Shown: positions 29,459 through 38,419 of the stretch, in pieces | How the letters are laid out: the number at the start of each line of letters is the position of its first letter | How positions within the stretch are numbered: position 1 is the stretch's first letter | DNA from: Streptomyces sp. V2I9 | GTDB taxonomy: Bacteria > Actinomycetota > Actinomycetes > Streptomycetales > Streptomycetaceae | NCBI RefSeq assembly: GCF_030817475.1 | Contig: NZ_JAUSZJ010000002.1 | Location: forward strand, 1,355,501-1,419,500 | Direction: 5' to 3' | DNA length: 64,000 nt | Position numbers and translations under genes: made by a program | Notes under the pieces: generated by a model | What the model was told of the DNA's origin: nothing | Database searches by the model: none | What the model saw: the letters and a program-made list of their open reading frames with translations, nothing else

Positions 29459-32400
29459 ATGACATCGCCGCAGTACCGCCAGGTACCCGCCCAGGTCGAC
29501 CTGCCCGCGCTGGAGCACGCCGTGCTCGACTTCTGGCGCGAGAGCAAGGTCTTCGCCAAGAGCCTGGAGCAGTCCGAGGGCCGCCCCGAGTGGGTCTTCT
29601 ACGAAGGCCCGCCCACCGCCAACGGCATGCCGGGCGCCCACCACATCGAGGCCCGCGTCTTCAAGGACGTCTTCCCCCGCTTCCGCACCATGCAGGGCTA
29701 CCACGTGGGCCGCAAGGCGGGCTGGGACTGCCACGGCCTGCCGGTCGAGCTGGCGGTGGAGAAGGAGCTGGGCTTCAACGGCAAGAAGGACATCGAGGCG
29801 TTCGGCATCGCCGAGTTCAACGCCAAGTGCCGCGAGTCGGTGACCCGGCACACCGACGCCTTCGCCGAGCTGACGACCCGCATGGGCTACTGGGTCGACC
29901 TGGACGACGCATACCGCACGATGGACCCGGAGTACGTGGACTCCGTGTGGTGGTCGCTGAAGGAGATCTTCAAGAAGGACCTGCTGGTCCAGGACCACCG
30001 GGTCGCCCCCTGGTGCCCCCGCTGCGGCACCGGCCTGTCCGACCACGAGCTGGCCCAGGGGTACGAGACGGTCGTCGACCCCTCGGTCTTCGTCCGCTTC
30101 CCCCTGACATCGGGCCCGCTGGCCGGCGAGGCGTCGCTGCTGGTCTGGACGACCACGCCCTGGACCCTGGTCTCGAACACGGCGGTCGCCGCCCACCCCG
30201 ACGTCCGCTACGTCGTCGCGACGGACGGCGAGGAGAAGCTCGTCGTCGCGGAACCACTGCTGGAGAAGGCGCTCGGCGTGGGCTGGGAGCCGACCGGCCT
30301 GTCGTTCACCGGCGCGGAGATGGAGCGCTGGAGCTACGAGCGCCCCTTCGCCCTGGTCGACTTCCCGGCGGAGGCGCACTACGTGGTCAACGCCGAGTAC
30401 GTCACGACCGAGGACGGTACGGGTCTGGTCCACCAGTCCCCCGCGTTCGGCGCCGACGACCTCGTGGTCTGCCGCTCCTACGGCCTCCCGGTGGTCAACC
30501 CGGTCCGCCCGGACGGCACCTTCGAGGAGAACCTGCCGCTGGTCGGCGGCGTCTTCTTCAAGAAGGCGGACGAGACGCTCGCCGCGGACCTGGACGCGCG
30601 CGGCAAGCTCTTCCGCCACGTTCCGTACGAGCACAGCTACCCGCACTGCTGGCGCTGCCACACGGCACTGCTCTACTACGCGCAGCCGTCCTGGTACATC
30701 CGGACGACGGCCGTCAAGGACCGGCTGCTCCAGGAGAACGAGAAGACCAACTGGTTCCCGGAATCGGTGAAGAACGGCCGTTTCGGCGACTGGCTGAACA
30801 ACAACGTCGACTGGGCGCTGTCCCGCAACCGCTACTGGGGCACGCCGCTGCCGGTCTGGCGCTGCGAGGACAACCACCTGACGTGCGTGGGCTCGCGCGC
30901 CGAACTGACGGAGCTGACGGGCAGGGACCAGTCGTCCCTCGACCCCCACCGCCCGTTCATCGACGAGATCACCTTCACCTGCACGCACGAGAACTGCCAG
31001 CTGGAGGCGTACCGCGTCCCGGAGGTCATCGACGCCTGGTACGACTCGGGTTCGATGCCGTTCGCGCAGTGGGGCTACCCGTACAAGAACAAGGAAGTCT
31101 TCGAGAGCCGCTACCCGGCGCAGTTCATCTCGGAGGCCATCGACCAGACCCGCGGCTGGTTCTACACGCTGATGGCGGTCGGCACCCTGGTCTTCGACAA
31201 GTCGTCGTACGAGAACGTGGTCTGCCTGGGCCACATCCTCGCCGAGGACGGCCGCAAGATGTCCAAGCACCTGGGCAACATCCTCCAGCCGATCCCGCTG
31301 ATGGACCAGCACGGGGCGGACGCGGTGCGGTGGTTCATGGCCGCGGGCGGCTCCCCGTGGGCGGCGCGCCGGGTGGGCCACGGCACCATCCAGGAGGTCG
31401 TCCGCAAGACGCTCCTGACGTACTGGAACACGGTCGCCTTCCAGGCCCTCTACGCGCGGACCTCCGGCTGGGCGCCTTCCGGGGCCGACCCGGCCCCGGC
31501 GGACCGCACGGTCCTGGACCGCTGGCTGCTGAGCGAACTCAACGCGCTGGTGGACCAGATGACGGTGGCGCTGGAGAGCTACGACACCCAGCGCGCCGGC
31601 AAGCTGCTCTCGGCGTTCGTGGACGACCTCTCCAACTGGTACGTACGCCGCTCGCGCCGCCGCTTCTGGCAGGGCGACAAGGCGGCGCTGCGCACGCTGC
31701 ACGAGGTGGTCGAGACGGTCACGCGGCTGATGGCCCCGCTGGTGCCGTTCATCACCGAGCGGGTCTGGCAGGATCTGGTCGTCCCGGTCACGCCGGACGC
31801 CCCGGAGTCGGTCCACCTGTCGTCGTGGCCCACGGCGGACGTCTCGGCGGTCGATCCGGCGCTCTCCTCCCAGATGGCGCTGGTGCGCCGCCTGGTGGAG
31901 CTGGGCCGGGCCACGCGCGCCGAGTCGGGGGTGAAGACCCGTCAGCCGCTGTCCCGCGCGCTGGTGGCGGCGAGCGGCTTCGAGGCGCTCTCTCCCGAAC
32001 TGCGCGCCCAGATCACGGAGGAGCTGAACGTCACCTCCCTGGCGTCGCTCTCCGAGGTCGGCGGCTCGCTGGTCGACACGACGGCGAAGGCCAACTTCCG
32101 CGCCCTGGGCAAGCGGTTCGGCAAGGGCGTCCAGGCAGTGGCCAAGGCCGTGGCGAACGCGGACGCGGCAGCGCTCTCCCTGGCCCTGCGCGACGGTACG
32201 GCGTCGGTGGAGGTGGAGGGCGAGCGGATCACCCTGGCCCCCGACGAGGTCATCATCACGGAGACCCCGCGCGAGGGCTGGTCGGTCGCCTCCGACTCGG
32301 GCGCGACGGTCGCCCTGGACCTGGAGATCACGCCGGAGCTGCGCCGCGCGGGCCTGGCCCGTGACGCGATCCGCCTGATCCAGGAGGCCCGCAAGAACAG

Positions 32401-32602
32401 CGGCCTGGACGTGGCGGACCGTATCGCCGTCCGCTGGACCTCGACGTCCCCCGCGACGGTCGAGGCCCTCACCGAGCACGCCCCCCTCATCTCCGAGGAG
32501 GTGCTCGCCCCGGACTACGCGCAGGGCGAGGCCGACGAGACGTACGGCGAGCCCTTCGAGGACGAGGGCCTGGCGCTCACGTTCCGCCTGCGCAAGCGGT
32601 AG
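29459..32602 (+). CDS. ileS: Isoleucyl-tRNA synthetase
   Basis: A 1047-residue class I synthetase that charges tRNA-Ile. ATG 29459 follows CGGAGGA at 29444. The HIGH-equivalent lies in PTANGMPGAHH (52-62), an unusual GAHH form shared with actinobacterial enzymes as I recall; the KMSKH loop is at 600-604. A CP1 editing domain occupies roughly residues 180-400 (LVWTTTPWTLVSNTAVA). No clear C-terminal zinc ribbon is visible, which suits the eukaryote-like IleRS clade. Expression is under the T-box leader just upstream. Confidence 0.96.
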   Translation: MTSPQYRQVPAQVDLPALEHAVLDFWRESKVFAKSLEQSEGRPEWVFYEGPPTANGMPGAHHIEARVFKDVFPRFRTMQGYHVGRKAGWDCHGLPVELAVEKELGFNGKKDIEAFGIAEFNAKCRESVTRHTDAFAELTTRMGYWVDLDDAYRTMDPEYVDSVWWSLKEIFKKDLLVQDHRVAPWCPRCGTGLSDHELAQGYETVVDPSVFVRFPLTSGPLAGEASLLVWTTTPWTLVSNTAVAAHPDVRYVVATDGEEKLVVAEPLLEKALGVGWEPTGLSFTGAEMERWSYERPFALVDFPAEAHYVVNAEYVTTEDGTGLVHQSPAFGADDLVVCRSYGLPVVNPVRPDGTFEENLPLVGGVFFKKADETLAADLDARGKLFRHVPYEHSYPHCWRCHTALLYYAQPSWYIRTTAVKDRLLQENEKTNWFPESVKNGRFGDWLNNNVDWALSRNRYWGTPLPVWRCEDNHLTCVGSRAELTELTGRDQSSLDPHRPFIDEITFTCTHENCQLEAYRVPEVIDAWYDSGSMPFAQWGYPYKNKEVFESRYPAQFISEAIDQTRGWFYTLMAVGTLVFDKSSYENVVCLGHILAEDGRKMSKHLGNILQPIPLMDQHGADAVRWFMAAGGSPWAARRVGHGTIQEVVRKTLLTYWNTVAFQALYARTSGWAPSGADPAPADRTVLDRWLLSELNALVDQMTVALESYDTQRAGKLLSAFVDDLSNWYVRRSRRRFWQGDKAALRTLHEVVETVTRLMAPLVPFITERVWQDLVVPVTPDAPESVHLSSWPTADVSAVDPALSSQMALVRRLVELGRATRAESGVKTRQPLSRALVAASGFEALSPELRAQITEELNVTSLASLSEVGGSLVDTTAKANFRALGKRFGKGVQAVAKAVANADAAALSLALRDGTASVEVEGERITLAPDEVIITETPREGWSVASDSGATVALDLEITPELRRAGLARDAIRLIQEARKNSGLDVADRIAVRWTSTSPATVEALTEHAPLISEEVLAPDYAQGEADETYGEPFEDEGLALTFRLRKR

Positions 32603-32618
32603 GGGCTGCCCGCAGGAC

Positions 32619-32658
32619 CGGAGGGGCCCGCCGGAATCCGTTCCGGCGGGCCCCTCCG
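32619..32658 (+). terminator. Terminator of ileS
   Basis: Perfect 18-base arms at 32619-32636 and 32641-32658 around a TCCG loop, 16 bases after the ileS stop. Confidence 0.8.
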
Positions 32659-32723
32659 CGTACCCGGCTCAATGGCCCCGCCCTCGAACCCCCGCGCCTC
32701 GAACGCCGAGAGGCTGGAACATA

Positions 32724-32972
32724 CAGCCCCTCCGGTGCTTGGGGAGCGGGGTCCGGGGCAGCGCCCTGGCTCCAGCCCCTTCCGACACTTGGGGAGCAGG
32801 GTCCGGGGCAGCGCCCTACCCCCCAGCCCCTCGGGCGCTTGAGGAGGGAGACCCGGCGCCGAGCCCTACCCCCCTCCAGCCCCTCCGGCGCGTGAGGAGC
32901 GGGGTCCGGGGCAGCGCCCCGGTTTCGGGAAGGGGCGGGTAGGGGAAGCAGCTCGCCGCAGGCGCCCCACCC
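32724..32972. repeat. Tandem array of four REP-like units
   Basis: Four degenerate units begin with CAGCCCC at 32724, 32773, 32824 and 32877 (spacing 49, 51 and 53 bases). Three carry GGGTCCGGGGCAGCGCCC after a GGGGAG or GAGGAG block; the third is more diverged. The last unit is followed by GGTTTCGGGAAGGGGC and a CTCGCCGCAGGCG tail, the same order as the single copy at 10745-10858. With the terminators at 32619 and 33033, this accounts for the gene-free stretch 32603-33112. Confidence 0.7.
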
Positions 32973-33032
32973 CCCGGCCCGCTCCCACCCCCCGGCCCTG
33001 CCCTCGCCCACAACAGCCGCCCGCCCACGGCA

Positions 33033-33072
33033 AAGGGCCGGGCCCCGGGGAAAACCCCGGGGCCCGGCCCTT
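33033..33072 (-). terminator. Terminator of divIVA / end of the dcw cluster
   Basis: Perfect 18-base arms at 33033-33050 and 33055-33072 with an AAAA loop, 40 bases after the divIVA stop. This is one of the strongest hairpins in the window and marks the end of the division gene cluster. Confidence 0.8.
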
Positions 33073-33112
33073 CAGCCTGCCGACGGCTACGCGCTCAGCG
33101 AGCGCGCTCCGC

Positions 33113-34258
33113 TCAGTTGTCGTCCTCGTCGATCAGGAATCCCCGCATCGGCGACGGCGCCTGCTGCATCGGCTGCGGCGCCTGCGGCCGCACCGGAGCC
33201 ATCGGCTGCGTCATCGCGGGCGACATCTGCTGCTGCCCGCCGTAGGACGGCGCACCGCCCATGGACTGGCCGCCGCCCATCTGCTGGCCGCTGTGACCAC
33301 CGTGGCTGGAGCTGCCCATGGAGTGACCCATCGCACCCGCACCGGCCGGGGCCAGCGAGGGGGACGGCGGCAGCGAAGCCGTCGCCGGGGTCCGCGGCGG
33401 AGCGAGCGAGTCGTCCGCCTGGGTCTCCAGCTGACGCAGCTGGCTCTCCAGGTAGGACTTCAGCCGCGTGCGGTACTCGCGCTCGAAGCCGCGCAGGTCC
33501 TCGACCTTGCGCTCCAGCGTCGCGCGGGCCGACTCCAGCGAGCCCATCGCCACGCGGTGCTTCTCCTGCGCGTCCCGCTCCAGGGCGTCCGCCTTGGCAC
33601 GGGCGTCCCGCTCCAGTCCCTCGGCGCGGCTGCGCGCCTCGCCGACGATCTTGTTGGCCTCGGAACGGGCCTCCGCGATCGCCTGGTCGGCGGTCTGCTG
33701 CGCCAGCGAGAGGACACGGGCGGCGCTGTCGCCACCGGGGCCCTGCTGCTGCATCTGCGGCGGCTGCATCTGCTGCTGCATCTGCTGCTGGGGGTGCTGA
33801 CCCATGGGGCCGCCCATCGGGCCACCCATGGGACCGCCCTGCATCGGGCCGGGGCCGTGCGGGCCCTGCGGACCGGGACCGTGGCCACCCTGGGGGCCAT
33901 GGCCACTGGGACCTGCGGGCAGCTGCGGCGCGCCACCGGGCAGCTGGGGCGGACCCATCTGCGGTTGCTGCTGCTGCTGCGGCGGTCCCGATATGGCGGC
34001 GGGCACGGGGGCCCCCGGCCGGTCCTGCGGCTCCGGAGCCTTGCGCATACCCTGCTGCTGTTGCTGCTGCTGGTTCTGCGCGGCGGCACGCGTCGCGGCG
34101 GCCAGCTTGGCACGCAGGTCCTCGTTCTCACGGAGCAGACGGGTCAGCTCCGATTCGACCTCGTCGAGAAAGGCATCGACCTCGTCCTCGTCATAGCCTT
34201 CTCGGAGGCGGACGGTCGTGAACTGCTTGTTCCGCACGTCCTCAGGGGTCAACGGCAT
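33113..34258 (-). CDS. divIVA: Polar growth and septum-site determinant DivIVA
   Basis: A 381-residue DivIVA. The N-terminal membrane-binding domain is MPLTPEDVRNKQFTTVRLREGYDEDEVDAFLDEVESEL, then a first coiled coil. A long insert (about residues 68-185) is made of Gln runs, Gly-Pro-rich and GGPMGGPMGG repeats. A second coiled coil (about 190-285, ARVLSLAQQTADQAIAEARSEANKIVGEARSRAEG) drives oligomerisation, and a Gly/Ser/Met-rich tail ends GFLIDEDDN. In Streptomyces DivIVA organises tip growth and is essential. I start it at ATG 34258 after AGAAGAG; the frame is open further upstream. Last gene of the division cluster. Confidence 0.95.
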   Translation of the reverse strand: MPLTPEDVRNKQFTTVRLREGYDEDEVDAFLDEVESELTRLLRENEDLRAKLAAATRAAAQNQQQQQQQGMRKAPEPQDRPGAPVPAAISGPPQQQQQPQMGPPQLPGGAPQLPAGPSGHGPQGGHGPGPQGPHGPGPMQGGPMGGPMGGPMGQHPQQQMQQQMQPPQMQQQGPGGDSAARVLSLAQQTADQAIAEARSEANKIVGEARSRAEGLERDARAKADALERDAQEKHRVAMGSLESARATLERKVEDLRGFEREYRTRLKSYLESQLRQLETQADDSLAPPRTPATASLPPSPSLAPAGAGAMGHSMGSSSHGGHSGQQMGGGQSMGGAPSYGGQQQMSPAMTQPMAPVRPQAPQPMQQAPSPMRGFLIDEDDN

Positions 34259-34307
34259 CTCTTCTTCACCTCTACGTAGTCGTCGGCAGTCGGCAAGACC
34301 GTATCGC

Positions 34308-34592
34308 TCACAACCTGACCACAACGCTGATCAGGATGTAGACGATGATCATCAGAACGAAGAAGGACAGGTCGAGTGCCACGCCCCCGAGACGCAGCGG
34401 CGGGATGAACCGCCGCAGAAGCTTGAGCGGTGGATCGGTGACCGTGTAGGTGGCCTCCAGAACGACCACCATCGCCTTGCCGGGCTGCCATGAACGTGCG
34501 AACTGGAAGACGTAGTCCATGACCAGCCGGAAGATCAGCACGATGAGGAAACACATCAGCGCGATATAGACCACATCCAGTGCGACGCCCAT
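34308..34592 (-). CDS. YggT-family membrane protein
   Basis: A 94-residue protein with two membrane helices (LDVVYIALMCFLIVLIFRLVMDYVF and ALDLSFFVLMIIVYILISVVV) separated by a loop holding the family motif TDPPLKLLRRFIPPL. YggT proteins sit beside sepF and divIVA in many Gram-positive genomes and are presumed to help cell-wall or division machinery, but the mechanism is not known. ATG 34592; 49 bases separate its stop from the divIVA start. Confidence 0.93.
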   Translation of the reverse strand: MGVALDVVYIALMCFLIVLIFRLVMDYVFQFARSWQPGKAMVVVLEATYTVTDPPLKLLRRFIPPLRLGGVALDLSFFVLMIIVYILISVVVRL

Positions 34593-34683
34593 GTCTCGCG
34601 CTTCCCTCTCCCCTGGCTCTCGTCAGCTCCGGCCTCGCGGCCGGCACCGGCCTCTCGGCCGGGTCGTTCCCGGTGTCGTGTTC

Positions 34684-35325
34684 TCAGCTCTGGTTGAAGA
34701 ATCCGCCCTCTGCGATGCGGGCCTTGTCCTCCGCCGTGACATCGACGTTAGCAGGCGACAACAGGAACACCTTCTGCGTCACGCGCTCAATGCTGCCATG
34801 GAGACCGAAGACGAGTCCCGCGGCAAAGTCGACAAGTCGCTTCGCGTCCGTATCGTCCATCTCCGTGAGATTCATGATCACCGGAGTGCCCTCACGGAAG
34901 TGTTCCCCGATGGTACGGGCCTCGTTGTAGGTCCTGGGATGCAGCGTGGTGATGCGGTACGGCTCCCGCTCGGACACGACCTTGGGCATGATCACCGGTG
35001 CGTTCTTCTCCATGTTCGGGCGTTCAGGTGTGATGGATGCCACGGGTGCGATCCGGGCGGGTCGCACGCTTTCCGCGGGGAGCTGAACCGGCTCCCGCGG
35101 GGCGGGAGGTTGCACCACTCGTACCGGTTCGTCCCTTTCGCGCTCACGCTCACGTTCGCGCTCCCGGTCCCGCTCCACCTGGTGCGGGGGCTGGTGCCGC
35201 CGCCGGTCGCGCTCGGGCTCCGGCTCAGGTTCGAATTCGTCGTCGGGGTCGAACCCCGGACCGTCGTACCCATCGTCCTCCACGAGGCCGAGGTAGACCG
35301 CCATCTTGCGCATCGCGCCGGCCAT
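34684..35325 (-). CDS. sepF: Cell division protein SepF
   Basis: A 213-residue SepF. The N-terminus [18 protein letters not shown] is the amphipathic membrane anchor. A charged linker contains an uninterrupted [16 protein letters not shown] run (about residues 54-64). The C-terminal SepF domain (about 125-213: [52 protein letters not shown]) polymerises and binds the FtsZ tail. In bacteria lacking FtsA, as actinobacteria do, SepF tethers FtsZ to the membrane. It lies between yggS and yggT. Confidence 0.95.
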   Translation of the reverse strand: MAGAMRKMAVYLGLVEDDGYDGPGFDPDDEFEPEPEPERDRRRHQPPHQVERDRERERERERERDEPVRVVQPPAPREPVQLPAESVRPARIAPVASITPERPNMEKNAPVIMPKVVSEREPYRITTLHPRTYNEARTIGEHFREGTPVIMNLTEMDDTDAKRLVDFAAGLVFGLHGSIERVTQKVFLLSPANVDVTAEDKARIAEGGFFNQS

Positions 35326-35450
35326 GCTCCGAGTCCTCCGCTCTGTGATGGATCGGCATTCGTCACCAAGTGCCCGCGATCCACGGTGGCCTGCCCGCCA
35401 AGAGCGGGAATGACCATATTTTCTGCTGTGGTCCGACCTGCTCCGCGACG

Positions 35451-36170
35451 TTACCCGAGCCGGGGTCGGACTCCGAGTACCGCCGTACCGACGCGTACAT
35501 GTGTCGCCCCGGCCGCCACCGCGTCCTCCAAGTCCCCGCTCATACCTGCGGAGACCATGTTCGCAGCCGGATGACCGGCGCGCAGGCGGGACGAGATTTC
35601 CATCAGCCGCTCGAACGCGGCCCGTTGCCGCCCGGCGTACTCACCGGCCAGCGGAGCCACGGTCATCAGACCGTCGAGCCGGAGTCCTGGGGCCTCGGCG
35701 ATCGCGGCCGCCAACTCCTCGGCCCCGTCCGGCGCGACGCCGCCGCGCTCACCGCGCGCGCCGCTCTCGGCGTCCAGGGCCACCTGGATCAGGCAGCCGA
35801 GTTCGCGTTCACCGCGCACCGCGGCGGCGGAGAGCGCGGTGACCAGCTTGAGACGATCCACCGACTGCACGATATCGGCATAACTGGTCACAGAACGAAC
35901 CTTGTTCGTCTGGAGTTGTCCGACAAAGTGCCATGTCAGCGACAGATCCGCACAAGCGGTGGCTTTGGGGGCGGCATCCTGGTCACGATTCTCCGCGACA
36001 TGGCGCACACCGAGTTCCCGCAGGATCCGCACATCGCTCGCGGGATAGGTCTTGGTGACCACGACGAGGGTCACGTCCTCACGCTTGCGACCGGCCGCCG
36101 CACAGGAGGAGGCGATCCTTTCCTCCACGTGCGCGAGATTCGCGGCGAGTTGAGCCTTACGGTCCGTCAT
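35451..36170 (-). CDS. yggS: PLP homeostasis protein YggS/PLPBP
   Basis: A 239-residue alanine-racemase-fold protein binding pyridoxal phosphate through Lys40 in [15 protein letters not shown]. Other family marks are [33 protein letters not shown] and [28 protein letters not shown]. It has no known enzymatic reaction and helps keep vitamin B6 and amino acid pools balanced. Six bases separate its start from the pgeF stop, so the two are coupled. Confidence 0.95.
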   Translation of the reverse strand: MTDRKAQLAANLAHVEERIASSCAAAGRKREDVTLVVVTKTYPASDVRILRELGVRHVAENRDQDAAPKATACADLSLTWHFVGQLQTNKVRSVTSYADIVQSVDRLKLVTALSAAAVRGERELGCLIQVALDAESGARGERGGVAPDGAEELAAAIAEAPGLRLDGLMTVAPLAGEYAGRQRAAFERLMEISSRLRAGHPAANMVSAGMSGDLEDAVAAGATHVRVGTAVLGVRPRLG

Positions 36171-36176
36171 GCCCTA

Positions 36177-36917
36177 TCAGTCCAACCAGACATATCCGGC
36201 GAGCCGCCCGGTGATGCGGTCGCGTCGGTACGAGAAGTGGTCGCCCGATTCGAGGGTGCAGTACGGCGAGGAGTGCCGGTCCGTGACCCCCAGGGCGTCG
36301 AGCTGCGCGTGCACCCCTGCGGTGACGTCGACCGCCGGAGTGCCCCAGCTCGTCTCGGACCAGGTGCCCGGAACCGTTTCGGCGACCTCGGCACGCATCG
36401 CCTCCGGCACCTCGTAACACCGACCGCAGACGGCCGGTCCGGTGTGCGCGGTGATCCGGGAGGGTTGTGCGCCGAGCGCGACCATGGCCTCGACCGCGGC
36501 CGGCACGACTCCGGCGACCAGTCCCGGCCGCCCGGCGTGCGCCGCCCCGACGACTCCGGCGGCCGGATCGGCGAGCAGGACGGGCGTGCAGTCGGCGGTG
36601 AGGACCGCGAGCGGCAGCCCGCGCCGGGCGGTCACCACCGCGTCCACCGCCGGAATCTCCGCGTCCGCTCCCCAGGGCCCGTCCACCACGGCGACGTCCC
36701 GGCCGTGCACCTGGTTCATCCAGACGACCAGGGCCGGATCGATGCCGAGGTCACGGGCGGCACGCTCCCGGTTCGCGCCGACGGCGGCGGGGTCGTCTCC
36801 GACCGCGCCGCCGAGGTTGAGCTCACCGTACGGAGCGGCGCTCACCCCGCCCCACCGGTCGGTGAAGGCGAAGTGAGCGCTGCCCGTGACGGCCACCGCC
36901 CGGTGCTGCCCTATCAC
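36177..36917 (-). CDS. pgeF: PgeF/YfiH multicopper-oxidase-like (laccase domain) protein
   Basis: A 246-residue member of the YfiH family. The metal/catalytic residues are His71 (NQVHGRDV), Cys110 ([12 protein letters not shown]) and His127 ([10 protein letters not shown]). Relatives have been linked to peptidoglycan editing, removing L-Ser-type mistakes from precursors, and to purine nucleoside reactions; which applies here is unknown. The gene immediately follows ftsZ, with a four-base overlap (ATGA), inside the wall and division cluster, which fits the peptidoglycan role. Confidence 0.92.
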   Translation of the reverse strand: MIGQHRAVAVTGSAHFAFTDRWGGVSAAPYGELNLGGAVGDDPAAVGANRERAARDLGIDPALVVWMNQVHGRDVAVVDGPWGADAEIPAVDAVVTARRGLPLAVLTADCTPVLLADPAAGVVGAAHAGRPGLVAGVVPAAVEAMVALGAQPSRITAHTGPAVCGRCYEVPEAMRAEVAETVPGTWSETSWGTPAVDVTAGVHAQLDALGVTDRHSSPYCTLESGDHFSYRRDRITGRLAGYVWLD

Positions 36918-38143
36918 TTCAAGAAGTCCGGTACGTCCAGCTCTTCGGCCTGGGTGTCCTGGTAGGGACGGGCCGTCGGGACGTGCGGCGGGGAGACGGG
37001 CGGCAGCGTGCTCTCGCTCGCGGCCGGCGCGGGGGCGGGCTGCTCGGCCGGGGCCGGGCTCTCCTCGCGCGGCGGTACGGAGCCGAGTCCGCCCACCGGG
37101 CGCACCGGCTCCGGGGTGGAGGACCTGACCGGGGCGGCCGGCTCCTCCCGCTTGGCGCTGTTCGCGCCGAGCACGTTCTCCCGGCGGGCCGGCGGCTGTC
37201 CGCCGTCGAAGCCCGCGGCGATCACGGTGACCCGTACCTCGTCGCCCAGGGCGTCGTCGATGACGGCGCCGAAGATGATGTTGGCCTCGGGGTGGGCCGC
37301 CTCGCTCACCAGCTGGGCGGCCTCGTTGATCTCGAAGAGGCCGAGGTCGCTGCCGCCGGAGATGGAGAGCAGGACCCCGCGGGCGCCGTCGATGGAGGCT
37401 TCCAGGAGCGGCGAGGAGATCGCCATCTCGGCCGCCGCCACCGCACGGTCGTCGCCGCGCGCCGAGCCGATGCCCATGAGCGCCGATCCGGCCTCGGACA
37501 TGACCGACTTGACGTCGGCGAAGTCGAGGTTGATCAGACCGGGGGTGGTGATGAGGTCGGTGATGCCCTGGACGCCCGAGAGCAGCACCTGGTCGGCCGA
37601 CTTGAACGCGTCGAGGACGCTGACCTGGCGGTCCGAGATGGACAGCAGGCGGTCGTTGGGAATGACGATGAGGGTGTCGACCTCTTCGCGGAGCTCGGCG
37701 ATGCCGTCCTCCGCCTGGTTCGCGCGCCGCCGGCCCTCGAAGGTGAACGGGCGGGTGACCACACCGATCGTCAGGGCGCCGAGCGAGCGTGCGATGTTGG
37801 CGACGACGGGTGCGCCGCCGGTGCCGGTGCCGCCGCCTTCTCCGGCGGTGACGAAGACCATGTCGGCCCCCTTGAGGACCTCCTCGATCTCCTCACGGTG
37901 GTCCTCTGCCGCCTTACGACCGACGGCCGGGTTCGCCCCGGCGCCGAGGCCCCGGGTGAGTTCACGGCCGACGTCGAGCTTGACGTCGGCGTCGCTCATC
38001 AACAGGGCTTGCGCGTCCGTGTTGATCGCGATGAACTCGACGCCCTTGAGACCGACCTCGATCATTCGGTTGATGGCATTGACACCACCGCCGCCGACAC
38101 CGATGACCTTGATGACTGCGAGGTAGTTCTGCGGTGCTGCCAC
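36914..38143 (-). CDS. ftsZ: Cell division GTPase FtsZ
   Basis: A 409-residue tubulin homologue that builds the Z ring for vegetative cross-walls and sporulation septa. The GTP-binding signature GGGTGTGG lies at 103-110; the T7 loop is in [20 protein letters not shown] Pro/Ala/Glu-rich linker (about 315-395) leads to the conserved tail DVPDFLK that binds partners such as SepF. GTG 38143 follows GAGAGG. The 276-base gap upstream is by far the longest in this part of the cluster and holds an inverted repeat, consistent with its own promoters. Confidence 0.97.
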   Translation of the reverse strand: MAAPQNYLAVIKVIGVGGGGVNAINRMIEVGLKGVEFIAINTDAQALLMSDADVKLDVGRELTRGLGAGANPAVGRKAAEDHREEIEEVLKGADMVFVTAGEGGGTGTGGAPVVANIARSLGALTIGVVTRPFTFEGRRRANQAEDGIAELREEVDTLIVIPNDRLLSISDRQVSVLDAFKSADQVLLSGVQGITDLITTPGLINLDFADVKSVMSEAGSALMGIGSARGDDRAVAAAEMAISSPLLEASIDGARGVLLSISGGSDLGLFEINEAAQLVSEAAHPEANIIFGAVIDDALGDEVRVTVIAAGFDGGQPPARRENVLGANSAKREEPAAPVRSSTPEPVRPVGGLGSVPPREESPAPAEQPAPAPAASESTLPPVSPPHVPTARPYQDTQAEELDVPDFLK

Positions 38144-38238
38144 GTCGAAGGCCTCTCGCCTCGAGTTACGTGTCGTCGCTCTGCGGTGGCCCCGCGGCGA
38201 CGACTGATGTCGATGGGGACGGTCCGAACGCCGACCCA

Positions 38239-38263
38239 AACCCTAACGTTCAAGTTTAGGGTT
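38239..38263 (-). promoter_or_regulatory. Inverted repeat upstream of ftsZ
   Basis: AACCCTAA at 38239-38246 and TTAGGGTT at 38256-38263 form an eight-base perfect dyad with a nine-base loop, about 100 bases before the ftsZ start. The surrounding A/T-rich sequence is unusual for this genome. Streptomyces ftsZ is known to have several promoters, one sporulation-specific; this dyad could be an operator or a leader hairpin. Confidence 0.5.
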
Positions 38264-38419
38264 AACAGTGTGTCTGCTTCCTGGACTCTTCCGAACAGGA
38301 CACTAAGTCGACAAGTGGCGCACGTTCAACGAACACGCCGAACCTCCCGTTTTTCTTTTCACCCTATGTGATCACCCGTAGCGCTGACCAACCAGGGTGC
38401 TGGCCAGCACAAATGCCCG

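Noticed and set aside
32603..33112. CRISPR array or phage attachment site
   Set aside because: Unit spacing is near 50 bases with degenerate units and no unique spacers; a single-copy relative after ybaK and no cas or integrase genes fit a REP-like family instead.
38318..38335. LexA-like box upstream of ftsZ
   Set aside because: GTTC-AAC-GAAC is present, but the half-site orientation is opposite to the GAAC-4-GTTC actinobacterial LexA box.
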